A stretch of 64,000 bases of DNA from contig NZ_OU015321.1 in assembly GCF_907163105.1 (NCBI RefSeq), forward strand, positions 1,674,001 to 1,738,000, read 5' to 3'. The stretch is from Cloacibacterium caeni (lineage in GTDB: Bacteria; Bacteroidota; Bacteroidia; Flavobacteriales; Weeksellaceae). The notes under the pieces are model-generated. The model saw only the letters and a list, made by a program, of their open reading frames with translations. It made no database searches and was not told the origin of the DNA. Below are positions 7,645 to 17,368 of this stretch, in pieces. The translations under genes and the position numbers were made by a program. The number at the start of each line of letters is the position of its first letter. Positions within the stretch are counted from its first letter, which is position 1.

Positions 7645-8298
7645 TTAATAAGCCGCTGTAAATCTTTGTTTCACAAACTGATTATTTTCTAATTCGTCTA
7701 CCAAAGCTACCGCTACATCTTCTACAGAAAGTACACTTCTTCCCTCTTCATCAAAAACAGGATTTTCTAGCGCCGTTCTGTAAGTTCCTTTTCTTACACC
7801 CGCTGTTCCTTGGTGCATTTCTATGGCTGGAGAAAAGAAAGTCCAATCTAGATTCTCATTCTTTTTAATAATTTCTAAATATTGTCTGGCTGCTTCTGCG
7901 CCTGGTTTAATCTCCGCTGGAAATTCTGGAGTATCTATTAATTGAAGGTTTTCAGCAATATATAAACTTCCTGCTCCACCAACGGTAATAAATCTTTTTA
8001 CACCAGATTCTTCTACCGCTTTTTCGATGCTAGTAGCACCTTTCAAGAAATCTTCAAAAATATTAGGATTCGTCCAACCTGGATTAAATGCACTAATCAC
8101 CGCATCATTTCCCTTTAATATTTCTGATAATTCAGTTGTATTGTAAATATCTGCAGTTACTGCTTTTACATTTTCTGATTCTTCGATTTTAGAAGTATTT
8201 CTAGCCAAAGCATTTACAAAATATCCTCTATTTGCTAATTCTTTTACTACTTGAGTGCCTACAAAACCTGTAGCGCCTATTACTGCTATTTTTTTCAT
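7645..8298 (-). CDS. NAD(P)H-binding oxidoreductase (atypical SDR, NmrA/YwnB-like)
   Basis: A 217-residue atypical short-chain dehydrogenase. The N-terminal nucleotide-binding motif VIGATGFVGTQV is clear, and the segment VGGAGSLYI near residue 105 replaces the classical active site, as in NmrA/BVR-B-like proteins. These proteins often sense or use NAD(P)H during redox or electrophile stress. The gene lies directly downstream of an Rrf2 regulator, and both share a 19-bp palindromic operator, so it is almost certainly the regulator's target. B. subtilis ywnA/ywnB is a similar pair. Confidence 0.82.
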   Translation of the reverse strand: MKKIAVIGATGFVGTQVVKELANRGYFVNALARNTSKIEESENVKAVTADIYNTTELSEILKGNDAVISAFNPGWTNPNIFEDFLKGATSIEKAVEESGVKRFITVGGAGSLYIAENLQLIDTPEFPAEIKPGAEAARQYLEIIKKNENLDWTFFSPAIEMHQGTAGVRKGTYRTALENPVFDEEGRSVLSVEDVAVALVDELENNQFVKQRFTAAY

Positions 8299-8315
8299 TT
8301 TTATATAATTTAAAT

Positions 8316-8334
8316 TGTAATAATTTTTGTTACA
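8316..8334. promoter_or_regulatory. Putative Rrf2 operator, site 2
   Basis: TGTAATAATTTTTGTTACA, an imperfect 19-bp palindrome located 18 bases upstream of the oxidoreductase ATG. It differs at only two central positions from the reverse complement of the site at 8793-8811. Confidence 0.72.
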
Positions 8335-8351
8335 TTTATGCTTAAAAAATT

Positions 8352-8762
8352 TTATTTGAACTGTTCTATAAAATTTTTCAATGATTTTTCTTTTAAGAAA
8401 TTCATCACTACCTCATCTGTTTCAGAAAAAAGAAGATCCAAATGCTGATTAATCACCTTCCCCACTTCACATTGAGGATTAGGATGTTGATTTTTTTTAC
8501 CTAAAACCTCTGAGTTTTTTACGGCATTGTAAATTTCGGCAATTGTAATTTGGTTGAGGTTTTTCCCTAATCTAGTGCCGCCTTCTTTACCCTTTTTGCT
8601 TTCTACCAAACCTACTTCTCTCAGTACAGAAATTTCTTTTCTAACGACTACTGGATTTACATTGATGCTCCCAGCTAACCAATCAGAAGTATGCCATTCT
8701 TCTGGTTTAGAACCAAGAATAGTCATAATATGAAGCGCTGTGGAAAATCGAGTATTGTTCAT
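8352..8762 (-). CDS. Rrf2-family transcriptional regulator
   Basis: A 136-residue winged-helix repressor. The DNA-binding region includes WLAGSINVNPVVVRKEISVL and the wing KKGKEGGTRLGK. Only one Cys (NPQCEVG, near residue 103) is present where IscR or NsrR carry three Fe-S ligands, so it is likely a thiol- or ligand-sensing member like YwnA/HypR rather than an Fe-S sensor. It precedes the oxidoreductase on the same strand with a 53-base gap. A palindrome over its own promoter implies autorepression. Confidence 0.85.
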   Translation of the reverse strand: MNNTRFSTALHIMTILGSKPEEWHTSDWLAGSINVNPVVVRKEISVLREVGLVESKKGKEGGTRLGKNLNQITIAEIYNAVKNSEVLGKKNQHPNPQCEVGKVINQHLDLLFSETDEVVMNFLKEKSLKNFIEQFK

Positions 8763-8770
8763 TTCTGATG

Positions 8771-8800
8771 CAAATATATAAAAATTTTTAATTGTAACAA
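8771..8800 (-). promoter_or_regulatory. Promoter of the Rrf2 regulator
   Basis: On the minus strand, -7 box TATATTTG at 8771-8778 and TTG at 8798-8800, spaced 19 bp. The leader is about 8 bases. The -33 element lies inside the operator 8793-8811, so bound repressor would block it. Confidence 0.7.
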
Positions 8801-8811
8801 ATTTTATTACA
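8793..8811. promoter_or_regulatory. Putative Rrf2 operator, site 1
   Basis: TGTAACAAATTTTATTACA, with inverted arms TGTAA..AA / TT..TTACA. It overlaps the -33 element of the regulator's own promoter and closely matches the site upstream of the oxidoreductase. Confidence 0.72.
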
Positions 8812-8879
8812 TTACATTAAAAACTTTAAAAAAAGACCTCAATTACTGAGGTCAAAACTATTTATATGAAAAGTTAAAA

Positions 8880-9242
8880 TCAGTTTTTAGATTTTAAATC
8901 TGAAAACTCTTTTTTTGCTTTAAAAACAGGTTGTACTTTTTTAACAATAATATCTTTGTTCAACTGAAATTCTGCACTTTGTTTTATATCCAAAGAAGAT
9001 GCTCCAATAGAAATTTTATACGTTCCAGCTTCGGCAATCCAAGAAGATTGCAATGTAACGAAAGAAGCCAAATCTTCTGGTTTTAATTCCATTGTAACAA
9101 TTTCGCTTTCGCCAGGTTTTAACTCTTTTGTTTTGGCAAAAGCCTTAAGTTCTGCATTCGGTTTATCTACCAATTTATGAGGTGCAAAAAGGTATAATTC
9201 TACAATTTCTTTTCCTGAAACTTTTTTTTTGGAATAATTATT
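8880..9242 (-). pseudogene. C-terminal remnant of a GH3 beta-glucosidase (BglX-like)
   Basis: About 121 codons without a credible start, open from a stop at 9243-9245. The protein matches the end of family 3 glycoside hydrolases: VSGKEIVELYLFAP, KPNAELKAF, LKPGESEIVTMEL, and a tail with YKISIGASSLDIKQ. This is only the fibronectin-III-like terminal domain; the two catalytic domains (about 600 residues) are absent. The upstream edge lies 18 bases from the end of an AraC gene. I infer a deletion, possibly at the acquisition of the AraC/AKR cassette. Confidence 0.8.
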
Positions 9243-9260
9243 TTATTAATATTTAACAAA

Positions 9261-10181
9261 TTAATTAAAAGATTGTTTATATTCCAAAGGCGTTAAATTA
9301 GTTTTTTTCTTAAATAATTTATTAAATGATTGTGGAAATTCAAAACCTAATTGATATGCAATTTCACTAACAGACAGATTTGAAGTTGATAATAATTCTT
9401 TTGCTTTTTCAATTAGTTTTTCGTGTATATGCTGTTGTGCAGTAAGTCCAGTTAAATTTTTTAATAAATCACTTAAATAAATTGGTGATAAATTAAGTTG
9501 GTCAGAAATATATTGTACTGTTGGTAATTGTGTTTGTTCTATTTCAAAATAATTGTTCAATATTTCCTCCATTTTAGACAAAGTATCGTTACTTATTTTT
9601 TTTCGCGTGAGGAATTGTCGGTTATAATATCTGTCAATATGTACTAATAGCAATTCAATATTTGCAATTAAAACATCTTGACTAAATTTATCTGTATTGT
9701 TAGCGCATTCTTGTTCAATTGATTTGAAAAGGTTTAAAACAATTTCTTCTTCTTTATCAGAAAGAAACAATGCTTTATTAGTTGAATAAGAAAAAAAACT
9801 GTAGTTATGGATAGTTTTAGCTAAAGGATAACCTTGAAGAAAATCTGGATGAAAAATCAATTTCCGTCCTATTAATTTTATGTTTTCAATTTTTTCAATA
9901 CTAATAATTTGTTTAGGAGCTGTTGTTACTAATACACCATCGTCAAAATCAAAATCAGTTTGCCCATATTTTAACTTAGATGTCATTCCTCTTTTTATAG
10001 AAATACCATACAAATTATTACTATAGTGTTTCCAGAAGTTTGCATTCAATAAAAAATCAGTTTCTTCTAGTCTTGTTACACTTATTAAAGGATGTGATGG
10101 CCTTTGTAATCCACACAACTGATGATATTGGGATACTGTTTTTATTTTATTAATATCTTTACTTTCACTCATATTTTTCAT
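9261..10181 (-). CDS. AraC-family transcriptional regulator
   Basis: A 306-residue activator with an N-terminal cupin-like sensing domain and two C-terminal helix-turn-helix motifs (about residues 225-300, with YISDQLNLSPIYLSDLLKN and VSEIAYQLGFEFPQSFNKLF). It is the last gene of a four-gene minus-strand operon with an NTF2-like protein and two aldo-keto reductases. Direct repeats GTATCCAAAAT upstream of the operon are the likely binding site. The inducer is unknown. An alternative start three codons in (MSESK) is possible. Confidence 0.88.
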   Translation of the reverse strand: MKNMSESKDINKIKTVSQYHQLCGLQRPSHPLISVTRLEETDFLLNANFWKHYSNNLYGISIKRGMTSKLKYGQTDFDFDDGVLVTTAPKQIISIEKIENIKLIGRKLIFHPDFLQGYPLAKTIHNYSFFSYSTNKALFLSDKEEEIVLNLFKSIEQECANNTDKFSQDVLIANIELLLVHIDRYYNRQFLTRKKISNDTLSKMEEILNNYFEIEQTQLPTVQYISDQLNLSPIYLSDLLKNLTGLTAQQHIHEKLIEKAKELLSTSNLSVSEIAYQLGFEFPQSFNKLFKKKTNLTPLEYKQSFN

Positions 10182-10191
10182 ATTTTTAAAG

Positions 10192-10671
10192 CTAATCAGT
10201 GATGTGATTGTTGTTATATTTAACAGGTCTTACAAGCCGTGAAAAAGTAAGTGAAGCCATTTTCCATTTTCCTTTGGTTTTTATATAAACTTCTGTCACC
10301 ATCAAAGGATTTATAACTTCATTCCCGCCAACAACAGCTATTAAATCTATATCATTTAGCAAGATAGCGGTATTTCCAAATATGTTTATAGTTACATTGT
10401 AAATTTCTACTTTTTTGTACCAAATATTTTCACTTTCTATGGTTGTTAACTCTTCAGATTTTCCCCAAGTTCCGCCCATATGAATAAACATTGATTTATC
10501 ATCAAACAATTTCTCCAATAAATCTACATTTTTTTCTGCCATCCACTGCCATTTTTGTTTTGATAGATTAATAATTTTTTCTTGTTTTAAAGAATATTTA
10601 ACATTCTGTTGTGCAAAAGTGACTATTGTACCTACAAATATTAAAAATAATCCTATTATAAACGCTTTCAT
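10192..10671 (-). CDS. Secreted SnoaL/DUF4440-like (NTF2 fold) protein
   Basis: A 159-residue protein with a cleavable signal peptide (hydrophobic residues 4-20, cleavage near TFAQQ). The mature part has the NTF2-like pattern: a helix with KWQWMAEKNVDLLEKLFDDKSMFIHMGG, then beta strands ending KTKGKWKMASLTFSRL. Such proteins are small cone-shaped binding or lyase domains. It sits 10 bases upstream of the AraC start within the cassette, between a Tat-exported AKR and the regulator. The substrate is unknown. Confidence 0.72.
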   Translation of the reverse strand: MKAFIIGLFLIFVGTIVTFAQQNVKYSLKQEKIINLSKQKWQWMAEKNVDLLEKLFDDKSMFIHMGGTWGKSEELTTIESENIWYKKVEIYNVTINIFGNTAILLNDIDLIAVVGGNEVINPLMVTEVYIKTKGKWKMASLTFSRLVRPVKYNNNHITD

Positions 10672-10702
10672 TTTGATTAATATTTGGTTTATTATTTGAA
10701 TT

Positions 10703-12685
<1,983 letters not shown>

Positions 12686-12742
12686 TTAATAATTTGTTTT
12701 AAAATTGATAATGCAAATGTCTAACAACTTTACTTTTAAAAG

Positions 12743-12774
12743 GTATCCAAAATTGAGAATATTGTATCCAAAAT
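12743..12774. promoter_or_regulatory. Direct repeat, likely AraC operator
   Basis: GTATCCAAAAT occurs exactly at 12743-12753 and 12764-12774, 21 bp apart (two helical turns), upstream of the AKR operon. AraC-type activators usually bind tandem half-sites at this spacing. No convincing TAnnTTTG box was found beside it. Confidence 0.6.
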
Positions 12775-12833
12775 ATACAACTATCTACTTTTGTAATTTA
12801 AATAGTCTATAATTTAGGTTTTTAGAAAGTAAT

Positions 12834-14018
<1,185 letters not shown>

Positions 14019-14030
14019 TTACATTTTCAT

Positions 14031-14047
14031 TGCTTCAATTAGAAGCA
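14031..14047. promoter_or_regulatory. Perfect palindrome in the divergent esterase/NrtR region
   Basis: TGCTTC-AATTA-GAAGCA, 17 bp, lies 25 bases upstream of the esterase start and 105 bases upstream of the Nudix regulator. It is a candidate operator for that regulator, based only on symmetry and position. Confidence 0.4.
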
Positions 14048-14103
14048 TTACGATATTACATTGATTTTCTGAACCTTCAAAGAAAAAATTGAAAAATTTT
14101 AAT

Positions 14104-14135
14104 TTGATTTATTTTATGATTTAATATTACATTTG
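14104..14135 (+). promoter_or_regulatory. Promoter of the Nudix regulator
   Basis: TTG at 14104-14106 and TACATTTG at 14128-14135, spaced 21 bp, 16 bases before the ATG at 14152. Confidence 0.6.
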
Positions 14136-14151
14136 TAAAGAGAAACGAACT

Positions 14152-14901
14152 ATGGATTTTAAAGAAATCATCATCAATAATTCTAAGAAAGCGTATGAAA
14201 TGTATGTTCCGCATATTTCTGTGGATACAGTAATATTTGGCTTTAACGGAGATCAACTGAAAGTTTTACTTCTGAAAATGAAGTTTAACCAACAATGGTT
14301 TTTACCAGGCGGTTATATGAAAAAGGAAGAAAATTTAGAATCTGCAGCTATTAGAATTTTGCGAGAAAGAACTCAATTGGATAAAATTTTTCTTCAAGAA
14401 TTTGCAGTTTTTAGTGAGTTGAATAGAAGCGAAGAAGCCTTCAAAGATTTTTCAGACGATTTGTGGCACAAAAAAAGATTTATTTCTGTAGGCTATTATG
14501 CACTGGTAAATCATAAAGATGTTTCGCCAATTGGTGATGAATTAAGTGAATCTTGTGATTGGATTTTTCTAGACCAATTAGCAACCACCAACATCACCAT
14601 GGATCATAAAAAAATTATAGAAAAAGCACTCAATACACTCAGAGAACAAATTTCTTATAAACCCATCGGATTGAATTTGTTACCCGAAAAATTCACACTT
14701 TCAGAACTTCAAAAATTGTATGAAGCCATTCTTGGAAGAACCTTGAATCGTGGAAATTTTTACAGAAAAATTAAAAATATAGGAATTCTAAAAAAACTAG
14801 ACGAAAAAAGAAAAGGTGGTGCCCATAAAGCTCCTGATTTGTATATTTTTGATCAAGAAAATTATTTCAAAATACTAGAAAACGGTATTAATAATTGGTA
14901 A
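14152..14901 (+). CDS. NrtR-like transcriptional regulator (Nudix domain plus winged helix)
   Basis: A 249-residue protein. An N-terminal Nudix-fold sensor (about 15-150) is followed by a C-terminal winged-helix domain (about 165-235, with FTLSELQKLYEAILGRTLNRGNFYRKI). The Nudix box begins normally (GGYMKKEENLESAA) but continues RILRERTQL in place of REUxEExGU, so catalytic Glu and Gly are lost. This is typical of NrtR-family sugar or NAD regulators that only sense ligand. In Bacteroidetes such proteins control arabinose or xylose genes, which fits the divergent esterase. Confidence 0.83.
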   Translation: MDFKEIIINNSKKAYEMYVPHISVDTVIFGFNGDQLKVLLLKMKFNQQWFLPGGYMKKEENLESAAIRILRERTQLDKIFLQEFAVFSELNRSEEAFKDFSDDLWHKKRFISVGYYALVNHKDVSPIGDELSESCDWIFLDQLATTNITMDHKKIIEKALNTLREQISYKPIGLNLLPEKFTLSELQKLYEAILGRTLNRGNFYRKIKNIGILKKLDEKRKGGAHKAPDLYIFDQENYFKILENGINNW

Positions 14902-14926
14902 AAAGACAACTCAATTGATAAAAAAA

Positions 14927-14955
14927 CAAAATCCTCAGAAATTCTGAGGATTTTG
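14927..14955. terminator. Bidirectional terminator
   Basis: Arms CAAAATCCTCAGAA (14927-14940) and TTCTGAGGATTTTG (14942-14955). It abuts the 3' end of the tRNA, and on the minus strand it is followed by a T run, so it ends both the tRNA and the regulator transcript. Confidence 0.85.
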
Positions 14956-15029
14956 TGGCCCAGCTTGGGCTCGAACCAAGGACTTGCTGATTATGAGTCA
15001 GCTACTCTAACCAACTGAGTTACAAGGCC
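14956..15029 (-). tRNA. tRNA-Met (anticodon CAT)
   Basis: A 74-base cloverleaf read on the minus strand. D stem ACTC/GAGT; anticodon stem GCTGA/TCAGC with loop CTCATAA; T stem CTTGG/CCAAG with loop TTCGAGC; acceptor GGCCTTG/CTGGGCC with a U-U mismatch and a U-G pair near its base; discriminator A. CCA is not encoded. An elongator Met tRNA is more likely than the lysidine-modified Ile tRNA, judging from its similarity to E. coli elongator tRNA-Met. Confidence 0.9.
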
Positions 15030-15105
15030 AAATATTTATAATAAAATATCTTTATTTCAATTGGGTGTGCAAATGTAAGATTTTTTCGGAAAATTCAAAA
15101 AAAAA

Positions 15106-15504
15106 TTAAGGTTTTTCTTGGCACAATTCCACCAAAACTCCATTTGTAGATTTAGGATGCAAGAAAACCACCAACTTATTGTCTGCGCCATCTTTTGGCT
15201 CTTCGGAAATAAAAACAAATCCTTCTGCTTTTAATCTTTCTATTTCTGCTCTTATATCTTCTACTCCGAAAGCAATATGGTGAATCCCTTCTCCTTTTTT
15301 GTCGATAAATTTAGCAATTGGACTTTCTGGATTGGTGGCTTCCAAAAGTTCTATTTTGCTTTCTCCTAATTGATAAAAAGAAGTAGTAACACCTTCCCTT
15401 TCTACCGATTCTTGTTTGTAGTTGCTCTTTCCCAATAATCTTGCAAAAAGATTGTCTGATGTTTCTAAACTTTTAATGGCGATTCCTAAGTGTTCTATTT
15501 TCAT
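15106..15504 (-). CDS. mce: Methylmalonyl-CoA epimerase
   Basis: A 132-residue vicinal-oxygen-chelate (glyoxalase-fold) enzyme that interconverts the R and S forms of methylmalonyl-CoA. Metal ligands are visible: His in MKIEHLGIAI, Gln in FYQLGES, His in GIHHIAF and Glu near the C-terminus in VLVELCQ. The length matches the family. The substrate feeds B12-dependent methylmalonyl-CoA mutase, and a cobalamin adenosyltransferase is encoded at 62076-62651 in the same window. Confidence 0.92.
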   Translation of the reverse strand: MKIEHLGIAIKSLETSDNLFARLLGKSNYKQESVEREGVTTSFYQLGESKIELLEATNPESPIAKFIDKKGEGIHHIAFGVEDIRAEIERLKAEGFVFISEEPKDGADNKLVVFLHPKSTNGVLVELCQEKP

Positions 15505-15550
15505 GATGATGTGGTAATTTTTTACTTAATTTCTATTAAAATCTTAGTTT

Positions 15551-15701
15551 GCGTGAGGGAGTAGGCGGAACTCTTTTTCTAAATTTTTATTGCAAAGGCA
15601 TAGGTTTTGATAAAAAATTTAGAAAAAAGTGGGAGCCGAATACCGACCTTTTCTTTTTATGGTCAAGACCTTGCGATTGGCAAAAAGAAAAGGACACGCC
15701 C
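15551..15701. repeat. Palindromic repeat family, copy 2 (two-stem form)
   Basis: A 151-base element between mce and rbfA. Outer arms are GCGTG (15551-15555) and CACGC (15695-15699). Inside are two stems: CTTTTTCTAAATTTTTAT (15573-15590) against a near-complement at 15610-15629, and CCTTTTCTTTTT (15647-15658) against AAAAAGAAAAGG (15682-15693). The words GGCGGAA and GAGCCGAA recall the other copies. No coding role is seen. Confidence 0.7.
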
Positions 15702-15721
15702 AAAATCTCAAACAAAAATAC

Positions 15722-15729
15722 TAAATTTG
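15722..15729 (+). promoter_or_regulatory. -7 box of rbfA
   Basis: TAAATTTG ends exactly 4 bases before the rbfA ATG, so the transcript probably begins at or next to the start codon. No clear -33 TTG is seen in the preceding repeat. Confidence 0.6.
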
Positions 15730-15733
15730 CAAC

Positions 15734-16096
15734 ATGAATGAAAGTAACAGACAAAGAAAAGTAGCACAGATTATTCAAGAAGATTTTGCTGAACTTTTTA
15801 GAAAACTCGCTTCAGAGAGCAAACAAAATTTTCTAATCACCGTTTCTGATGTAAAGGTAACGGCTGATTTAAGCATTGCTAAAATTTATTTGAGCATCTT
15901 TCCGCAAGAATTTAGAACGCCAATTATGAAGGAGATAGACGAAAACAAGTCTTTCTACAGAAATTTTATTGGTCAGAAAATGGCAAAACAAGTGCGAATT
16001 ATTCCTGAACTTAATTTCTATTTAGACACTACATTAGATGATGTAGAACGTATAGAAAAAGAACTAAAAGGTCTGGGAGACAATCCTATTTTATAA
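15734..16096 (+). CDS. rbfA: 30S ribosome-binding factor A
   Basis: A 120-residue ribosome maturation factor that acts on 16S rRNA processing in late 30S assembly. The family start MNESNRQRKVAQIIQEDF matches RbfA, and the KH-like core follows (FLITVSDVKVTADLSIAKIYLSI), ending with the typical ELNFYLDTTLDDVERIEKEL. It is followed after 3 bases by a LolC/E-like permease, forming a two-gene unit. Confidence 0.93.
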   Translation: MNESNRQRKVAQIIQEDFAELFRKLASESKQNFLITVSDVKVTADLSIAKIYLSIFPQEFRTPIMKEIDENKSFYRNFIGQKMAKQVRIIPELNFYLDTTLDDVERIEKELKGLGDNPIL

Positions 16097-16099
16097 AAA

Positions 16100-17314
16100 A
16101 TGGCCAAAGGAAATACCGCTTTTTATATCGCGAGAAGATATCTCATTGCTAAAAAAGGAAGCCAGGCTGTAAGTTTTATTACAGGATTGGCTGCTTTTGC
16201 TATGATGGTAGCGGTAGCCGCTATGTTTATTATTATTTCGGTTTTCTCTGGATTAGAAGACCTCAACAAAGATTTTATTTCTAACCTTCATGCCGATCTT
16301 ACGCTGAAAAGCACTCAAGGAAAAGTTATACCTAATATTCAAAAAGTAACTTCTACCCTGAAATCTGAAAACGAAATCAGTCATTTTTCTAAAATGATTG
16401 AAGAAAAAGTGTACATAGACTATAACAATACGGGCGAAATAGCTTACATAAGAGGCGTAGACTCGGCTTATGTAAAAGTAAACCCGATAGACAAAAACAT
16501 TTTCTACGGAAGTTATCCTTCATTTAAATTTATGAATGAAGTGATTATGGAAGCTCAACTGAACAACAGATTGGCAATTCCCGTAGCTAATGATGTAAAT
16601 GTAGCAACTCTTTTCATGCCAAAACCTGGCAAAGGAATCATTAATAAAGAAGAAGATATTTTCAATAAAAGAGATATTTACATTACTGGAATTTTTCCTG
16701 GAAATGACCAGTTGAACAATTATATTATCGCTCCGCTGGAACTGACCTCGGAGTTACTGAACTTGCCTAAAAATTCTGCTTACGAGATTGCCATAAAACT
16801 AAAAAATCCTGAAAAAGCAGACGCTGTAAAAGAAAATTTACAAAATAAACTCGGCAATCAAGTTACCATAAAAACGAAAGCAGAAGAAAACGCTGCCTTC
16901 TGGAAAATGATTAACACCGAAAAACTGATGATTTACCTCATCTTTGCTTTGGTAATTTTTATTACTACGTTTAACCTTGCTGGTGCTATTATTATTCTTC
17001 AACTCGACAAAAAAGATCAAGCTAAATCTCTGATTTCTTTAGGCTTTACAATTAGCGATTTAAGGAAGACTTATTTCAACACCGGTTTACTTATTGTACT
17101 GTTTGGAGTGATCTCGGGCTTGATTTTGGGGACGATTATTTGTGTCGTGCAAATACAAACTGGCGTTTTCAAAGCTACTGAAACATTACCTTTCCCTGTA
17201 AAAATTTTCTGGCCTAATTATTTCTATGTTGCTTTAATTGGACTTTTCTTTGGAATTTCTGTTTCTTGGATTTTTTCTAAAATTAATAAAGAGAACATAA
17301 TTGAAAATAATTAA
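16100..17314 (+). CDS. ABC transporter permease of the LolC/LolE (FtsX-like) type
   Basis: A 404-residue inner-membrane protein with the LolC/E layout: one TM helix (about 22-48) after the arginine-rich start IARRYLIAKKGSQ, a large periplasmic domain (about 50-270) and three further TM helices (about 275-400). The motif SFITGLAAFAMMVAVAAMFIIISVF and the C-terminal FtsX domain fit lipoprotein-releasing permeases. Its ATPase (LolD) is not in the window. It likely extracts outer-membrane lipoproteins. Confidence 0.85.
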   Translation: MAKGNTAFYIARRYLIAKKGSQAVSFITGLAAFAMMVAVAAMFIIISVFSGLEDLNKDFISNLHADLTLKSTQGKVIPNIQKVTSTLKSENEISHFSKMIEEKVYIDYNNTGEIAYIRGVDSAYVKVNPIDKNIFYGSYPSFKFMNEVIMEAQLNNRLAIPVANDVNVATLFMPKPGKGIINKEEDIFNKRDIYITGIFPGNDQLNNYIIAPLELTSELLNLPKNSAYEIAIKLKNPEKADAVKENLQNKLGNQVTIKTKAEENAAFWKMINTEKLMIYLIFALVIFITTFNLAGAIIILQLDKKDQAKSLISLGFTISDLRKTYFNTGLLIVLFGVISGLILGTIICVVQIQTGVFKATETLPFPVKIFWPNYFYVALIGLFFGISVSWIFSKINKENIIENN

Positions 17315-17368
17315 TTATCTTATTGATAATTATGTTAACTTTGTGTCCCTTTTTATTACTTTAATATT

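Noticed and set aside
14127-14138. TTACATTTGTAA as an operator
   Set aside because: It largely coincides with the -7 box TACATTTG, so the symmetry is probably incidental.
14956-15029. tRNA-Ile (lysidine-modified CAT anticodon)
   Set aside because: The overall sequence is closer to elongator tRNA-Met of other bacteria; the choice cannot be fully settled without comparison of all CAT tRNAs in the genome.
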